A stretch of DNA of 64,000 bases from Hymenopellis radicata (GCA_015501595.1 JADNRX010000219.1:1-64000), one strand, 5' to 3'; positions 1-12,000 are shown, numbered from the stretch's first letter. The notes: a model not told the origin generated them from the letters alone. Program-made: numbers and translations.

Positions 1-156
1 CCTTCTCTTTTCTGATTCATTAATAACAGAACCGCACTTCGGCTTTCAACTACAATTATGCGGGCCACCCCCAGCCTGCGTGTAGCGTCTACTATTTCCA
101 GTAAAATCGAAGCAAATATTTTCACCATGCATCTGCTTTCAGAACTAAACGATATA

Positions 157-305
157 CTGTAGTATTTCGACCGTAAGTTCACAAAATTTTGAATTTTTCG
201 ACCTTCCCACGCCCGATAAGTGATCGGAGGCGTTTTCCGGTGTCCGATAAGGAAATTCGGAGGCCTTGTGACCTGTGACGTGAACTTACGGTCGAAATAG
301 GACAG
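157..305. mobile_element. TA-flanked MITE, copy A
   Basis: A 149-bp element bounded by TA at 155-156 and 306-307. Its ends are inverted repeats of about 26 bp beginning CTGTAGTATTTCGACCGTAA and CTGTCCTATTTCGACCGTAA. It has no coding capacity. TA duplication and CTGT ends suggest mobilisation by a Tc1/mariner-type transposase (inference). A second copy is split between 7934 and 16680, and related elements with different inner sequence lie at 28042-28191 and 28635-28878. Confidence 0.85.
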
Positions 306-2202
306 TAGCCTCATTACCAGTGCAGGAGTGTCCGCTGAGGCTCTTGGGTCGCATCATCTCAACAGCTGCTGTACTGTTAATTCAGTCGTCTGTTAGGGTA
401 GAGGCTGTGTTCTCGATAATAGACGCTGATCTACGACTTACAGCTGTACATCAGCAAACTAACATGTACTTGGCCGGGCTACTTATGCTACTTGGCCAAG
501 TAGATAAGTGTCATAAGTAGATAAGTAATGACACTTAGCTACGCTAGGTCGACTTGCTTAGAAAAGTGTCGTTACACTTGGCTAAGGTTGATAAGTGCAC
601 CCCCCAAGTAGGCTCCAAGGCCACTCCAAGAAGCACACAATCACACTAGAAAGAGCGGTAAAATTGATAGCAATTGATGTACATACATAAATACATGTGG
701 ATGAGTATTCTAGTATGTACCATAGAAGGCTTCCGCGAGAATGGCTACTCATCCTCATCGCGCCATCGTCCTCGTAGCCGCATCATGCGCGTTTCATCAT
801 CATCATCCGGATCCCTGTTGCTGCTGTATCATCCGCGTTGTTATACTGTTCTCGCCGCTGTCCCGTCCTCATGGCTATCCCGTCCTCGTCCTCGTTGCCA
901 TATTGTCCATGCCGCTACTGTCCTCATCGCCGTCTCACCTACATATGGTCGTCTCACCTACATATCGTCCTCATTGCTGTAAGATCCTTGTCACCGTATT
1001 GGCCTCGTCTTCGTATCCATCGTCGTTGCCAGATGGTCCTCGCTGCAGCAGTGCGCAGAACTCACGGCGTGGGCCGGCCTTGAAGAAGTGTGCGCGTGGG
1101 TGGTCTGGAAGCGGGTTCGGATGCCGCGAGAGAGGGACGTGGTGCGCCAGAGGTGGACGTTGAGGTCGAGCATGAGTACAAGAAGCATTTTTGCATTGCG
1201 CGGCAGCGTGAGAAAGGTCAGCCAACCCTAGGACAGAGCGGGATACGCACGGGAGATAATATGGTGCCAAAAGCGCTTCTCAGTGCTTGTCCGGGTGAAA
1301 CGAGTCGCCTCGTGCACGCTTGCCCGGATGTTGCTGCATCTGCGAAGGGTCATTGAGTAGGACGGTGGATACAAGGTGAGAGGCTGACCATGGTGGTAGT
1401 GGTGTTCGTGGCGGTAAGAGTCACAGAGGCACTGCTAGGTGATGAGGCTACTCGTCAGTTCTGACCAGAAAACAAAGAACAACGCACCGTTAAAGGATGT
1501 TGGGTAATCCGCCACGGGCGTCCCGTCAATTGTCACCAACGCTGAACATTCCTCGAATGGCGGCTTGTGCGAAGGTGCCGTGGAGAGCAGGTCGTAGTGG
1601 ATGGCGTCCGGGTCTATGTTGCTCGCGCATCAGAGGGCATCTGACTTGGCAAAGTCACTCAGGCTGGGACGTACAGCCGTCTAAGATGCTCATGGTGTTG
1701 GTGGTGATGGTGAGAGACGAGGACGAGAAAGCAAAAGATTGGTTAAGTCCTGGTTAAGTCCGAAGTCAACATGCATATGATCGATGACGCCATCGCGCAC
1801 GGACCAGCGATCGGCATCCCTTCCTCTTGTAATGTCTGCGTTCTCCAACGACAATGCCTGACTTTTTTGTCTTGTCGTTGTCAATGCCGAATGTACTGGG
1901 GCTAGCAGCTCTGATATCCTGTTCCATATGGATGAATCTGTGGTTGTTGATGCCGCCATACCACCACAGGCTGGTCGACAGCGGTCCGTCAGCGGAAGAC
2001 TTTCATTAGTACACGTTACTTACATGACAGGAAAATGACTTAGTTCAACTTGGATTATACAAGGAAACTAAGTTGCTTCCTAAGTCTTCAGACTAAGTAT
2101 GATCCCAAGTACAAGTGCAACTAAGTAACTTCACCAAGTATAAGTAGACATTAAGTAGACTGAACCAAGACGAAGTCATTTAGCTCCAAGCACAAGAGCT
2201 TG
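306..2202. other. Gene-poor stretch, probably a degenerate non-autonomous element
   Basis: No gene is recognised. 465-620 and 2020-2190 both hold many TACTT/AAGTA and CTTAGT motifs, as in hAT subterminal regions, and a 15-bp sequence at 449-463 recurs inverted at 2202-2216. This suggests an element of about 1.75 kb whose right end touches the truncated TM5' gene, but no clean target duplication was found. 740-1060 is low-complexity CTCGTC/ATCGTC sequence. On the minus strand 1500-1690 and 1690-1959 read as plausible coding pieces with a stop between them, perhaps old captured exons; the product is unknown. Confidence 0.35.
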
Positions 2203-2457
2203 TTAGTTTGCTGATGCGAAGAACATGCAAATGGAAAGAGCGATAGCCATCACTGCAGACGTCAATTTGATTCATGGACTGATAGGGATAAACACCAATC
2301 AACTCACCAACAGCGAAGACGATTCCAGCAATCGTTCCCGGCTGCAAGCCTCCATCATCATCTTCAACATCGAAGTCATCGCGTGAGATATCGGTCACTG
2401 TGTTTGTTACAGTCAATCGCCTATATGTAATGCAGAAGGACAGGACGCACCGTTCAT
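2203..2457 (-). pseudogene. TM5': truncated copy of small membrane protein gene TM5
   Basis: Three exons read cleanly on the minus strand: a 7-nt first exon ATGAACG (2457-2451), exon 2 (2397-2308) and exon 3 (2252-2203), giving 48 codons. It has an acidic N-terminus (SRDDFDVEDDDGG), then a membrane helix whose codons are cut by a phase-1 intron after GTIAGIVFAVG, as in TM5 at 62941. It stops inside or just after the helix, so the roughly 100-residue basic tail of TM5 is lost. A hAT element inserted at its start codon moves the promoter 4.6 kb away. The exons are in frame and splice sites look usable, but the gene is probably dead. Confidence 0.75.
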
Positions 2458-2635
2458 AGTGGTTAAGGAATAGCACGGGAGGATCCGCGGGTGTCGGGAG
2501 GGACACCCACACCCGTGCCCATCTCGGGTTAACACCCGTACCATATGGGTACGGGCTACACGGGTTTGCCAACCCATGGGTCAGCCCATGGGTTCACATG
2601 CTTAAAACACTGCAATGCCATCACCCAAATCCATT

Positions 2636-2688
2636 CATGCACAACGAGCATCCCCGGGCAATGGCACGGGGACACTCAGCCGTGCATG
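2636..2688. repeat. Hairpin module, copy 1
   Basis: A 53-nt near-palindrome opening CATGCAC and closing GTGCATG, with a core of GTGTCCCC paired to CGGGGA across a short spacer. A TGAGGGT and GGTGGT-rich tract adjoins it. It lies 172 bp from the left end of the Pack-hAT. Four further copies occur in other hAT families of the window. Confidence 0.8.
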
Positions 2689-2756
2689 AGGCAGGGACTG
2701 AGGGTGATGGTAGTGGTGGTGGGTGGAAGTGGTTGTCCACGACAACGTGTTTGTTG

Positions 2757-2990
2757 TTATAGGTTAGATCTACGGTCAGTGGAGGGTGTCATCAGCTCAC
2801 CGTCTTCAAAATAGGGTACGCTTGTCGCTGATTCCTGGCTCTGCCAACCAACGTCGTATATCCGCCACTCGACTCCACGATTGCTGCCAGACTGGATAAG
2901 GAAAGTGTGCTCAACAACACCCATAGTTTTCAACCGGGCTTTCAATACATCCGCTGTATAACTCCGAGATGATCATCTGGGTATCAGACT
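2757..2990 (-). pseudogene. Captured G-protein alpha fragment, switch region
   Basis: The minus-strand reading contains KARLKTMGVVEHTF followed by GVEWRIYDVG and VPYFED. This matches the G-alpha switch I region (the R.K..G.VE motif with the GTPase arginine) and switch II (the DVGG segment). The second glycine of DVGG is replaced and the segment after it is scrambled, so the GTPase would not work. It continues the piece at 6283-6720 on the other side of the inserted hAT. Assignment rests on motif recognition; a search against fungal G-alpha proteins would settle it. Confidence 0.72.
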
Positions 2991-3002
2991 TTATGAACGA
3001 CG

Positions 3003-6000
3003 CAGTGTTGTCATTAAAGGCCTTTTAAAGGCCACTTTTCGTATTAAAGAGATATAAAACCTTTGCGTCTATTAAACCTTTAATAAAGGTCGGCTAATAA
3101 AGCCCTTTACTACCCCTCAAAATCGTCGCCTGAGCCCTCCAGAGCGCCGTCATCAAGTGGCTCATCCGAGTACTCTGCCTGCACCAGCTCGGCGCGGCGT
3201 TCCTCCTCTCCGAATGCCTGCTTACGGCGGGCCCGCAGCGTCTCCACATCTACGGGACGCTTCGCATCACCACCGAATAAAACTGCCAATGTCGACGGCA
3301 GCCATGCCTTTCGCCGGCCGGCAGCACCTGTTGGCGGTGTAGGGAGTCCGCCTTCATCGTCATCGAGGCTTTCTCGCTCCTCTTCCATCCATTTCTTCAT
3401 CTCACGCCTCCAGTCCTTCTTCGAGCGAATCAGAACTGACCGCGGCTCGTCCACATCAGAATCTTCAGCATTTTCTAGGGCGGTCAAAAGGTCTGCATGC
3501 TGAGGAACCTCAAGCAATGCCTTCACGCGGTCACCATCATGATTCTGCCGTGGCTTACGTTGCGCGCGAAGTCCTGTCTTGGTATGATCATCTCGAATAT
3601 CCGCCCCGACCTGCGTCGCAAGATTATTAACATCGAATGTAGCAATGGGACAACACCGTAACGTACCTTAGCCATCTTCTCCAGTCGAGGAATCTGTAGA
3701 CGGTTTCTATGTTGAGTTTTCATAATGCCAAGCTGAGAGAATGATCGTTCGGCGCCTGCTTGATTGACACATAGCTCTAGAAGCATTATCGCGAAGTCTG
3801 CAAGCTCCTTAATAGCGGCGTCGCTGAGAAATTGCTGCCACACGATGATGGGATCATCACCCTGCTCATCGTTAGTTCCGAGCACTAAGGAAAGAACAGT
3901 AGAAGAGACATACATGAGTTGCCTGGAACATTTCTTTATTGTCACGCCAGTCTTGAAACGGACCGGTGCTCGCGAGATAGGCCATGAATGCTGATGAGAC
4001 CTCACGCTCCTTCTGTTCCTTGATTTGCGTGCTTTCCTCATCCGAAAGTGTTGCATCCGGTCGCGACTTGACGCGCTTGTAGAACTATTATAAATAAGCC
4101 ACGAGAAATGCGCCAAACGAACGTCGAAGAACATACCATCATGAACTCCGTGTTCAAAGAGAAAACTGATATTCCTGCCTTGTCCCCAAAGCGTGAGACC
4201 ATCTCGTACGGATTTAGAATCAGCGCAAAGATAAAAAGCGGCTGGTCAAGTGCTTTCCAGCGCTTTTCGATGCGCTTCTTCATTCCTGAAGCGACGTCGC
4301 GCTTGCTATGTCCAGCAAAGTGACGATAGATCCCGATAAGTGTTAGAAGCACCTCGTCTGGACGGACCGAATCGCTTTGATTGATGTTAGTACCATAACA
4401 GATGGGCTCGATGTCAGATACGACGACCTGAAGCCCTTTCCAGAACTCCGAGTCCTCCAGAATGTCGCAGTGCTCGTTAGCGCTTCGGTCAAGCGTTGAA
4501 CTTCTCGGCGATTCTTTTCGGCTCCGACTTGAGCAGCGATGATCTCGTTTCGGTTGATGATGGCAGCTTGTCGAAAAGCATCCTTCAGGAAGAGTAGGCG
4601 GTTAAAGGCAAGGAAGTGTGATGTCCAACGTGTAAGGTTGGCGAGGATCAGTGCGAGAATTTTACCGTTCTTGAGTTGCTGAACGTCCTTGAAGATGACG
4701 AGAACCTTGGAGTGATTGTTGATCCATCCAATAACGACAGTCGCTTGTTCAGCGATGTCCGCGGCCTGCTCGTTTTCTTTGAAGTAGTCGCCGAGCATCA
4801 GATTGAACTGAATTGAACGAAAGGAGTTAGCCTTAATGGAGTTTACGCGATGCTAACCTTACCTGATGGGCACAGCATGAGGCGACGAGTATCCACGGGC
4901 GCTTTGACGGCACCATGTCCCTTCCCTTGTGACTTCCACCATCGTTGTCGGTACAGAGCAGGACGACGATGCATCCAGTCTCTCTCTCTGTCTCGTCGAT
5001 CATATCCAGGAAGATCACACAATATCCTTCACCATTCTTGCGATCGCGATTAGTGACCATCAGCTTGATCAAGTAGCTCTGCAGCGAGGTAAGAGCTGTT
5101 GTATCAGCGTGAACAGTATGCTAACCTTTCGCTTCACAGACATGTGGATGCAGCGATGTTATTCCTCGTATTGTCGCTCCATCCGTCCGTGCTGAACGCA
5201 TGTGAGGACGTATATATTCAGTGGTGACACTCACGATATGACCATAGGCTCCCTTCAAGCAACTTGTATCTTCTCATCGACGACACCGCTAGACTGTCCA
5301 AAATCCGTCCTGAAATCTGTCGTCGATCCGGAATGACCTCGTCCGCACGAGCACGAAACATATAGAAGAGCTTGATGACCTCGGCATTATTGACCCATTG
5401 GTTTGGCAGATTGGCGGAGATCGTAGCTCGTCCAAATTGTGCGTGAATCGACTGCTTCTCCTGCTCCGTAACGGGATATTGATGCCTTTAAAGACTACCA
5501 GTTTCGACTGCTTCAATTGTTCGAGGGCCGTCTTCGCTGCCGCAAGCTGCTTGCGCGGTTTCTTTGTCTTTTTCGTGCTCGATTACTCTCCAGCCTTTTC
5601 TTTCTCTGTATCAGCCTCATCACCATTGCTGCCACTGTCTGATCGTTCTCGCTTCTGCTCGTCTGGGATTTTCGCCCCAATGCACGGGCAGTGCCGGTGA
5701 CGTTTGGGCATGTCGCGAGATGATGTGCCATCACGGGATCGTGCCTAGGACACTGCCGCCATTGTCGGTTGCGCTTTTGAGTGCTATTTACTGTTAGCCA
5801 TGTCCGGACTGTGATGTAGTGTATATACCTTCGGTAAACCATGTCTCTGCTTGTATGTTAACGCTGGAGCCGTCGCCGTCGACGTCGATAGGTGCATCAG
5901 GTGGCCGATGATGGTTTATGCAGCCTAGACAGTGCGCGCGGTAGTGTATGCTATTCTGCTTATCACCTTTATAGAAGTATGACCAGTGAGGACTTTTCGG

Positions 6001-6216
6001 AGGCATCGTTCGGGATGTGCAAGTGCGAGGATGCAAAATTCACATAGGAGGTGGTGCGCTCCGTCGCGCAGCCCCTCAAAATCCGTATAATTCGTGTTAC
6101 GTAGGTTAAAGGTCTTTAAAAGACCTTCAATAGATTCTACCAGCTACTGAAGCCTTCAATAAAGGCCTACTAAAGGCCTGTAATCATTAAAGCCTTTGCA
6201 TTTAATGACAACACTG
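3003..6216. mobile_element. hAT transposon nested in the Pack-hAT
   Basis: It begins CAGTGTTGTCATTAAA and ends with the inverse, flanked by a perfect 8-bp duplication GAACGACG (2995-3002 and 6217-6224). The subterminal DNA is rich in AAAGGCCTTT-like repeats (3010-3110 and 6100-6210). It carries one transposase gene on the minus strand. TIRs of CAGTG type and an 8-bp duplication are standard for hAT. It belongs to a different family from the TAAGGAATAG elements. Confidence 0.92.
3110..6036 (-). pseudogene. hAT transposase with at least one frameshift
   Basis: The product starts near 6036 with a BED-type zinc finger (W.YF.KGDKQ...HY.AHCLGCI, with a later H...C). It continues through the RNase H-like core (SKRPW...CCAHQ and GDYFK near 4800-4900; RIEKRWK..DQPLFI near 4220) to the C-terminal hAT dimerisation region (VNQAGAERSFSQLGIMKTQHRNRL near 3750, quoted in parts: AERSFSQLG, KTQHRNRL). 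A charged tail follows (3526-3110). Introns of about 48-60 nt are evident, for example one starting GTACGG near 3655. Around 4475-4495 the frame shifts between REVQRL and NEHCDILEDSEFW without splice signals, so this copy is probably inactive. Codon use and introns look like host genes. Confidence 0.82.
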
Positions 6217-6282
6217 GAACGACGCACCATCCGTGGGATATTCGCGGGATTTCATCCAAATAGCTATATATAAAAAAGGAGA

Positions 6283-6720
6283 TTAGGCATAAGGTTGGCG
6301 TACACCGAGCAAATACACGTACAATCCGCTACTCTCTTCGAGTCGTAACCGCCTTTCTTGCAGCCACTGTCGAACGTTAGGATCCTTCCACAGTGCCTGA
6401 ATAGCCGGCGCACAGCTCCGGAGTGAATGATACGAAGCGTCGAGAAAGGCGCGCGAGTCTAACAAGGCGTAAAGAGAATGTTGGCGACATGTATAATATA
6501 ATTCCTACCTTCAATGACACGAATGACCTCCCTGTCAGGCAATGTCGGTACAGCTTTTGCCATTGGCGTCAAGGAGACTGTCGTTGATAGCCTCTTGGTC
6601 GAGCGATAAACGATCCTTCAGTCGGTTGTCGTTCTCCAGTCCGAGGTTGTCGTTCTCCAGTCGGTTGTCGCCCTCCAGCCGGTTGGCGTCCTCCAGCAGT
6701 AAGCCCAGCCCAGAGCTAGG
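6283..6720 (-). pseudogene. Captured G-protein alpha fragment, helical domain
   Basis: Read on the minus strand, REVIRVIEG ends an exon near 6515. After a 50-nt intron an exon gives LDSRAF, then SLRSCAPAIQALWKDPNV and RLEESSGLY, the pattern of the G-alpha helical domain (I..LW.DP.V ... R..LEES..YF). It joins in order with the switch-region fragment at 2757-2990. Upstream, 6560-6720 encodes a repetitive NRLE(N/G)DN segment that is not typical of the family and may be fused sequence. The P-loop was not found, so only an internal part of the gene was captured. Confidence 0.68.
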
Positions 6721-7105
6721 TGTTAGAACGATAAGTGGCGACGGCCGTCGCTCATTCGGTGGTTGTAATTAAATGGTGGGAGAGAGAGCGTCGACTTGAT
6801 CGAACGCTTACGCGTTGTGTCGGATCTCGGCCCGAAACGCCAGATCGCGATCATGGCCCATGTCTTGCTTCGCCAATGCAGGCGCGTTTAACTTAGAAAA
6901 GATTGGTAAATTAATATTAAACATATATCTACATTACTTGTACTACGCCGCGCCTTGAAGCTTGCCCAAATAAGCATTACGGGTTGGCGCGGGCACAGTG
7001 GGCTGCCCACGGGTGTCTAGCTCTCAACCCACACCCGTGCCCACGTCAACCCGTACCCACGACCCGCGCCAACCCACCAAACCCGTGCTGTTCCCTAATA
7101 GTGGT

Positions 7106-7632
7106 GGCGGGATTGGACGCCGGGGGTGCAGTGATCGAACGAACCACATTTTATAGCTTTGATCTTGAGGATGCCAAGGCCGTTTTATATATGGACCTGA
7201 CATGACTCGGCGGTATTTTCCTTCGTGGAAAAGAGATATCTCGAGGGCGTAGATTGATAGCAAAAAGGCCGCCTCCCAAGGCTGATGCCATCTGAGATCT
7301 AGACTTCGTCACTACAGCTTCATCGGAAATGAAATGACTGTTGTGGCCGAGTGGATATTGACCTACGATGTGTAGTTATAATTTCCAAACAAGCTTGGTT
7401 GACGAGGACCGTTGCTTCAGAATACGAAAAGATTGACCTTGCGGGTGAGCATAAATACAACCAGGAAGTAACGTCTTGGGTATAGTTATGCTGCCGTCAT
7501 TTGGACACGCAATCGATGCGAATGAGCGAATGCTGCGATACGTAGAAGTACGTTACGTCCTTGCGCTGCACAGCTACTGACCACCATGTTCCTAGCGCTT
7601 AGTGATGAAGAGATCAGCACTTGAACGAGTAG
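7106..7632 (-). promoter_or_regulatory. Displaced TM5' promoter and TM4'-TM5' spacer
   Basis: This stretch has no gene of its own. Read on the minus strand it matches 62740-62940, the region upstream of TM5, including the blocks ATCTCAGATGG, ATCTCTTTTCCA, GAGTCATG, AACGGCCTTGGCATC and the TATA element. It therefore is the original 5' region of TM5', pushed away by the Pack-hAT at 2464-7097. The part after about 7450 shows weaker similarity to the 5' part of TM4 (62500-62640). Confidence 0.72.
7149..7155 (-). promoter_or_regulatory. TATA box of TM5' (separated from its gene)
   Basis: TATAAAA on the minus strand within GCTATAAAATG. It corresponds to the TATAAAA of TM5 at 62891-62897 and is flanked by conserved sequence. 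It is now 4.7 kb from the TM5' start codon. Confidence 0.65.
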
Positions 7633-7696
7633 CACTTCGCAGGGGGCAAATAAAAGCCGCTGCTAAATAGATAGCTAAATAATAAGCCAAATATAT

Positions 7697-7928
7697 CCTT
7701 TCACATTTACAAAACAGAAAGGTTATCCTATGACAAATTTATCCTTTGTTGTCTGCCACTTGGTCTGCCAAAATGAATGGCCAAACATAAAATTTGGCAG
7801 ACTGGCCATTGGCAGGTGATCAAGATTTGATGGCTGCCAAATTTTATATTTAGGGCCATTTGGATTTGGCAGATAATAAAGGATGTATTTGTCATAGGAT
7901 AATCTTTCTGTTTTGTAGATGTGAAAGG
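7697..7928. repeat. Palindromic MITE
   Basis: Inverted ends of about 50 bp start CCTTTCACATTTACAAAACA and continue through TTATCCTATGACAAAT. The interior has repeated CTGCCAAAT and TGGCCAT motifs. It has no coding capacity. It lies just inside the left arm of the CACTA-like shell; the target duplication is unclear. Confidence 0.65.
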
Positions 7929-9085
7929 TCATACTGTAGTATTTCGACCGTAAGTTCACAAAATTTTGAATTTTTTGACCTTCGGAGTCCTAGAGCAAGG
8001 CACGAGTGGTAAGTACTTGCAGGTATTCGCAAGTAATTCGATCACCCGGGTGGTGCCACACCCGGCACCCAGATGGCAAGTACTTGTTTCCCACGGGTAG
8101 TGCCGCGGGTGACAAGTACAGGTTTGGAGAGGCAAGTACTTGGCGCAAGTACTTGCCTAGGACTTGCACATAGCTAGAAATATATTATTTATGATTTATT
8201 GAATTTTATCTGAGGTCAAACGACCTCAACATCGCCCAGAAACGACATTGCCGAGGAATTTCGGTGATCGCCGAGCTGGCCGAGCGTCCCGGCAATTGCC
8301 GGATAACGATCGATCAGCTCGGATCTCAGCTCTTCACTCTTACCACCACAGCACGACCTTCCAGTCATGCTCGTCAGCCCAGAAATTTTTCTGGGGCTTC
8401 TCTGACTTGTTATTTTGGTCTTTCTTTGCTCTCTCAGTGCGGTTTGGCTTCGCACCGACCGCTGCGCCCTCGGATACGTTCCGGGGCGCATTCTGGCGTC
8501 TGTCTTCGCGACGACGCCACCTGGACTCGATGTGGATGGCGTAAGCCCTCAGGACGAGGCCGCCCTACTACTCAACAGCGCATACGGGCGCTTAGCCCTC
8601 GGATTGGCTCCGCCTTGCTGGACCCGCGCGCTCGGATGCATTCCGGGGCCCATTCTGGTGCTCGTCTGCTTGACGGCACCAATCCGATGACCCTCCGCAA
8701 CGCGTAAGCCCTCGGGTCGAGGCTGTCATACTGTGTACCAGTGGACTCAGACACTTAGATGATGGCGCCGGCTGCCTAGCTGGACGACTAAGGAATAGCG
8801 CGGGTTTGGTGGGTTCGCGTGGGTCGCGGGTGCGGGTTGGCGCGGGCACGGGTGTGGGTCGTGAGCTTGACACCCGTGGGCAGCCCACTGCACCCGCGAC
8901 AACCCGTACTTCCTATTTAGGAAGGTGCTGCTATTTTAGATTCTAGCAGGCGGGAACCTCTTCCGCCTGCCTCAGCGATACGATTTGCCTCCGTCTTACA
9001 TACACACGGGGCTTGAAACTGTACAGGAGGCTTGTATTTCATAGCCAAGGAATCACTACAATATTTTCTCCTAGTTACTACCTAC

Positions 9086-12000
9086 ATGCCTGCCAGTGCC
9101 CGTGAAGACTCCCCCCCGCCCGTCGCTGCCGGCGAAAAGCGTAAGCGTAGGCCGTCCGCAAAGGCATCAGCGTCGAGCTCCCGTACTACCGGTGTCGATG
9201 CAGGAGAGGGTCTTCGTGGGACACTCCTAAAAAATGGAATCTAGTTGCGCGGTTAGTTTTTTGGTTCAATGCAGAGCGAAAATACTTACCTTGCATCGAC
9301 AGATGCACAGCCGCGTCCTCAACCACAGGCTTCTGGCTCGACAATCGTCGACTACTTCGCCCTTAACAGCGGCGGCGTCCATAGCAACGACGAAGCCGAG
9401 GATGGTAGTGCACCACCTAACCCCAAAAAGAAAAGGCGGCTCAGGAAGAAGGCGAGCACTGCTGCTGACAAGGATACAGCCCCAGCCCCGCCGCCAGCCT
9501 CAGCCCCGCCGCCAGCGCCTGCGCCTGCCGCGGCATCACGAAGGACCACGGTCGAGGACGCCATCGACGATGATGACGACGATATCCAGGAACTTCCTCG
9601 GCGTACGGACAAGCCAGTTCTAACTGACCAGGAGGAGCTCGGTAAGTAATTCAATACTATAGAAGGACGATTTCACTTACCATATCGCTAGATCGTAAAC
9701 GTAAGAGTTGGCGCTCCCCCATATACGCCTTCTTCGGCGAGGCGTATGTGGCCCACTATGACGGTCGAAAGGCACACGTCTTTCCATGTGGGGCGCGAGG
9801 CTGCTCGGTCCATGTCCGTCGATACCAGGATTCCAAGGATGCTAACTCGTCGGGTCGTCTTCGCATGCATGCCCTGAAGTGCTGGGGTAAGGATGCGGTC
9901 GAGGCTGCCGATGGGACGACGTACGAGAATACGCGCGATGCTCTTAAGGAACACGCGAAGCATCCCAGTAAAGGGATCAAGTCCTTTTTTCCGTCAACGA
10001 GTGGGCGGAAGGGCAATCTTTCGTTCTCCGTGGTACCACACACGCCTGTTGAAACACGGTGAGTTCTTTTTCTTGTTCTGAATATAATCTGACGTACCTT
10101 GTACAGCGCCGAATGTGTACGCTGGGTGTCTGAAAACTGTCGGCCGTTCGCGATTGTCGCAGACCGAGGCTTCAAGAGCCTCATGAAGAACGGCCGACCC
10201 GAACACTACATCCCGCATCCTACGACTGTCTCGCGAGATACCAAACGAGTCTTCGCTCAAATGCGTCAGCGTCTGTCGAAGATTTTTAGGGTAAGCATAC
10301 AATATATTAAAGTGTTGTGGGCTGACCTTCATTCTTCAAGGAATACGAGGGCGATTTGAACGTTGCCATGGACGGCTGGACCTCGCAGAATCATGGCGCG
10401 TATATTGCCATCACTGTTCATCTAATCATCGATGGCGAGGCGGTTAATGTGCTGTTGGATTTTCTTGAGGTTCCGGAGGTACGTGGTTTTCTGCCATATG
10501 TATGGAGTTCAGCTCATCGTGTATAATGAAGAGTCATACCGGTGAAACATTGGCCGCCGAGTTCCAGCGCGTCCTGGAAGAGTTTGGTATCGAGCATAAG
10601 GTCAGTAGGCACCCCAACTGCGACAGTAAGTGCTCACCAGATATCTAGATCCTTAGCTTCACCGGCGACAACGCGTCCAACAATGACACCTTTACCACCG
10701 AGCTCAAGGACTTGGACAACTCGTTTCGAGGAGACGAGACCCGTACGCGCTGCTTCGCGCACACCGTCAACCTTATCGCCAAGGCATTCTTGAGACTGTT
10801 CGAGGCGCCACAGAAAAAGAAGAAGGCCGACGGCGACAAGGGTAAAGATGCTGAAAAGACTAAGAAGAAAAAGGGCAAAGCGACAAAGAAGAAAAGCGAC
10901 CCACTCCAGGATGCGATAGACGCCTTGAGGGAACTGACGGAGGGAGACGACATCGAGTTCGATGACGTCGAAGTACCAGATGAGGCGAAGGAGGGTGAGG
11001 ACGACCTCGAAGGATTCATCGACGTCTTGCCGGAGTTGACGGACGACGAGAGAGAGCAATTGGCCAAGGATGTCAAGCCCATTCGCTTGGCTCTCGTAAA
11101 GGTGCGTCTTCTTTGCTTTGCTTCTATTACGTGCGTGTGTCAGACCCATTCAGTTGGGTCTGACACACACTCCGAAGTCCCCGCTTTCCTTGTCGCTGCC
11201 TTCCTTCATGACGCTCATCACCATTCCAGCTTCGGGCGCTCGCGTTTAAAATAATCAACTCGTCGACCATTCTACTCCCCGCGTGGAAGCGTCTCCTTCG
11301 TGAAAGTAAGATCGTTGAACGCCTCATTCCACGCGACGTCAAGACACGTTGGAACTCGACATTCGATATGATTGTGTTTGCGTTGAAGTACCGGAAATAC
11401 ATCGACGAGTTTACAGCAAAGGCGTCGAACAATCTTCGTAATTTGGAGTTGTCGGCCGAGGAGTGGAAGATCCTCGAGGAGATCCAAGAGGTTTTACGGG
11501 TGCGCTATTTGTTCTGTCCGTTGCGTTTTATGCACGCAGCTAACACGACGTTCAAAGATCCTCAAGGATGCTACCCTCTTCTTTTCAGGCAACGAACCGA
11601 CTCTTGCAGAGGTGATTCCCGCCATGGATAACATCGACTCCGCCTTCACCGACTTCATTATTGAGGACACCGTCGACGACCCCAATAACCCGAACAAACG
11701 AATGCTCAAGGAGATACACCTCTCCGATATCATCAAGTCCAGCGTCACCATCGCCAAGCAAACCCTCAACAAGTATTATGATCTGACTGATGCCTCCGAG
11801 GTCTACCGCATTTCAATGAGTGCGTATTTTGGTACTTGACATTAGATCATACTGACCTTTTTTTTTAGTTCTACACCCAGAGCACAAATTCGATTACTTC
11901 AAGAAACACGGCTGGCCCGAGGACTGGATCGACGATGCGCGTACATTAATTCGGACAGCATATCGCGAGCGGTATGAACCGCGCGAGGAACTCGTTACAC

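Larger units (their letters stand above)
2464..7097. mobile_element. Non-autonomous hAT carrying a captured G-alpha fragment (Pack-hAT)
   Basis: The ends TAAGGAATAGCACGGG (left) and TAGGGAACAGCACGGG (right, read inward) are flanked by a perfect 8-bp duplication ATAGTGGT (2456-2463 and 7098-7105). The terminal 110-130 bp at each end are strongly similar to the two ends of the apparently autonomous element at 8789-12805, so that transposase is the likely mobiliser. No transposase of its own is present. Instead, pieces of a G-protein alpha gene lie on the minus strand at 6720-6283 and 2990-2757, in the position and relative orientation that the transposase holds in the autonomous element. A different hAT (3003-6216) later landed between the two pieces. 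Confidence 0.88.

Noticed and set aside
449..2216. Clean transposon defined by the 15-bp inverted repeat
   Set aside because: No target duplication flanks it, and a 15-bp match can occur by chance in 64 kb. It is kept only as a weak suggestion in the feature list.
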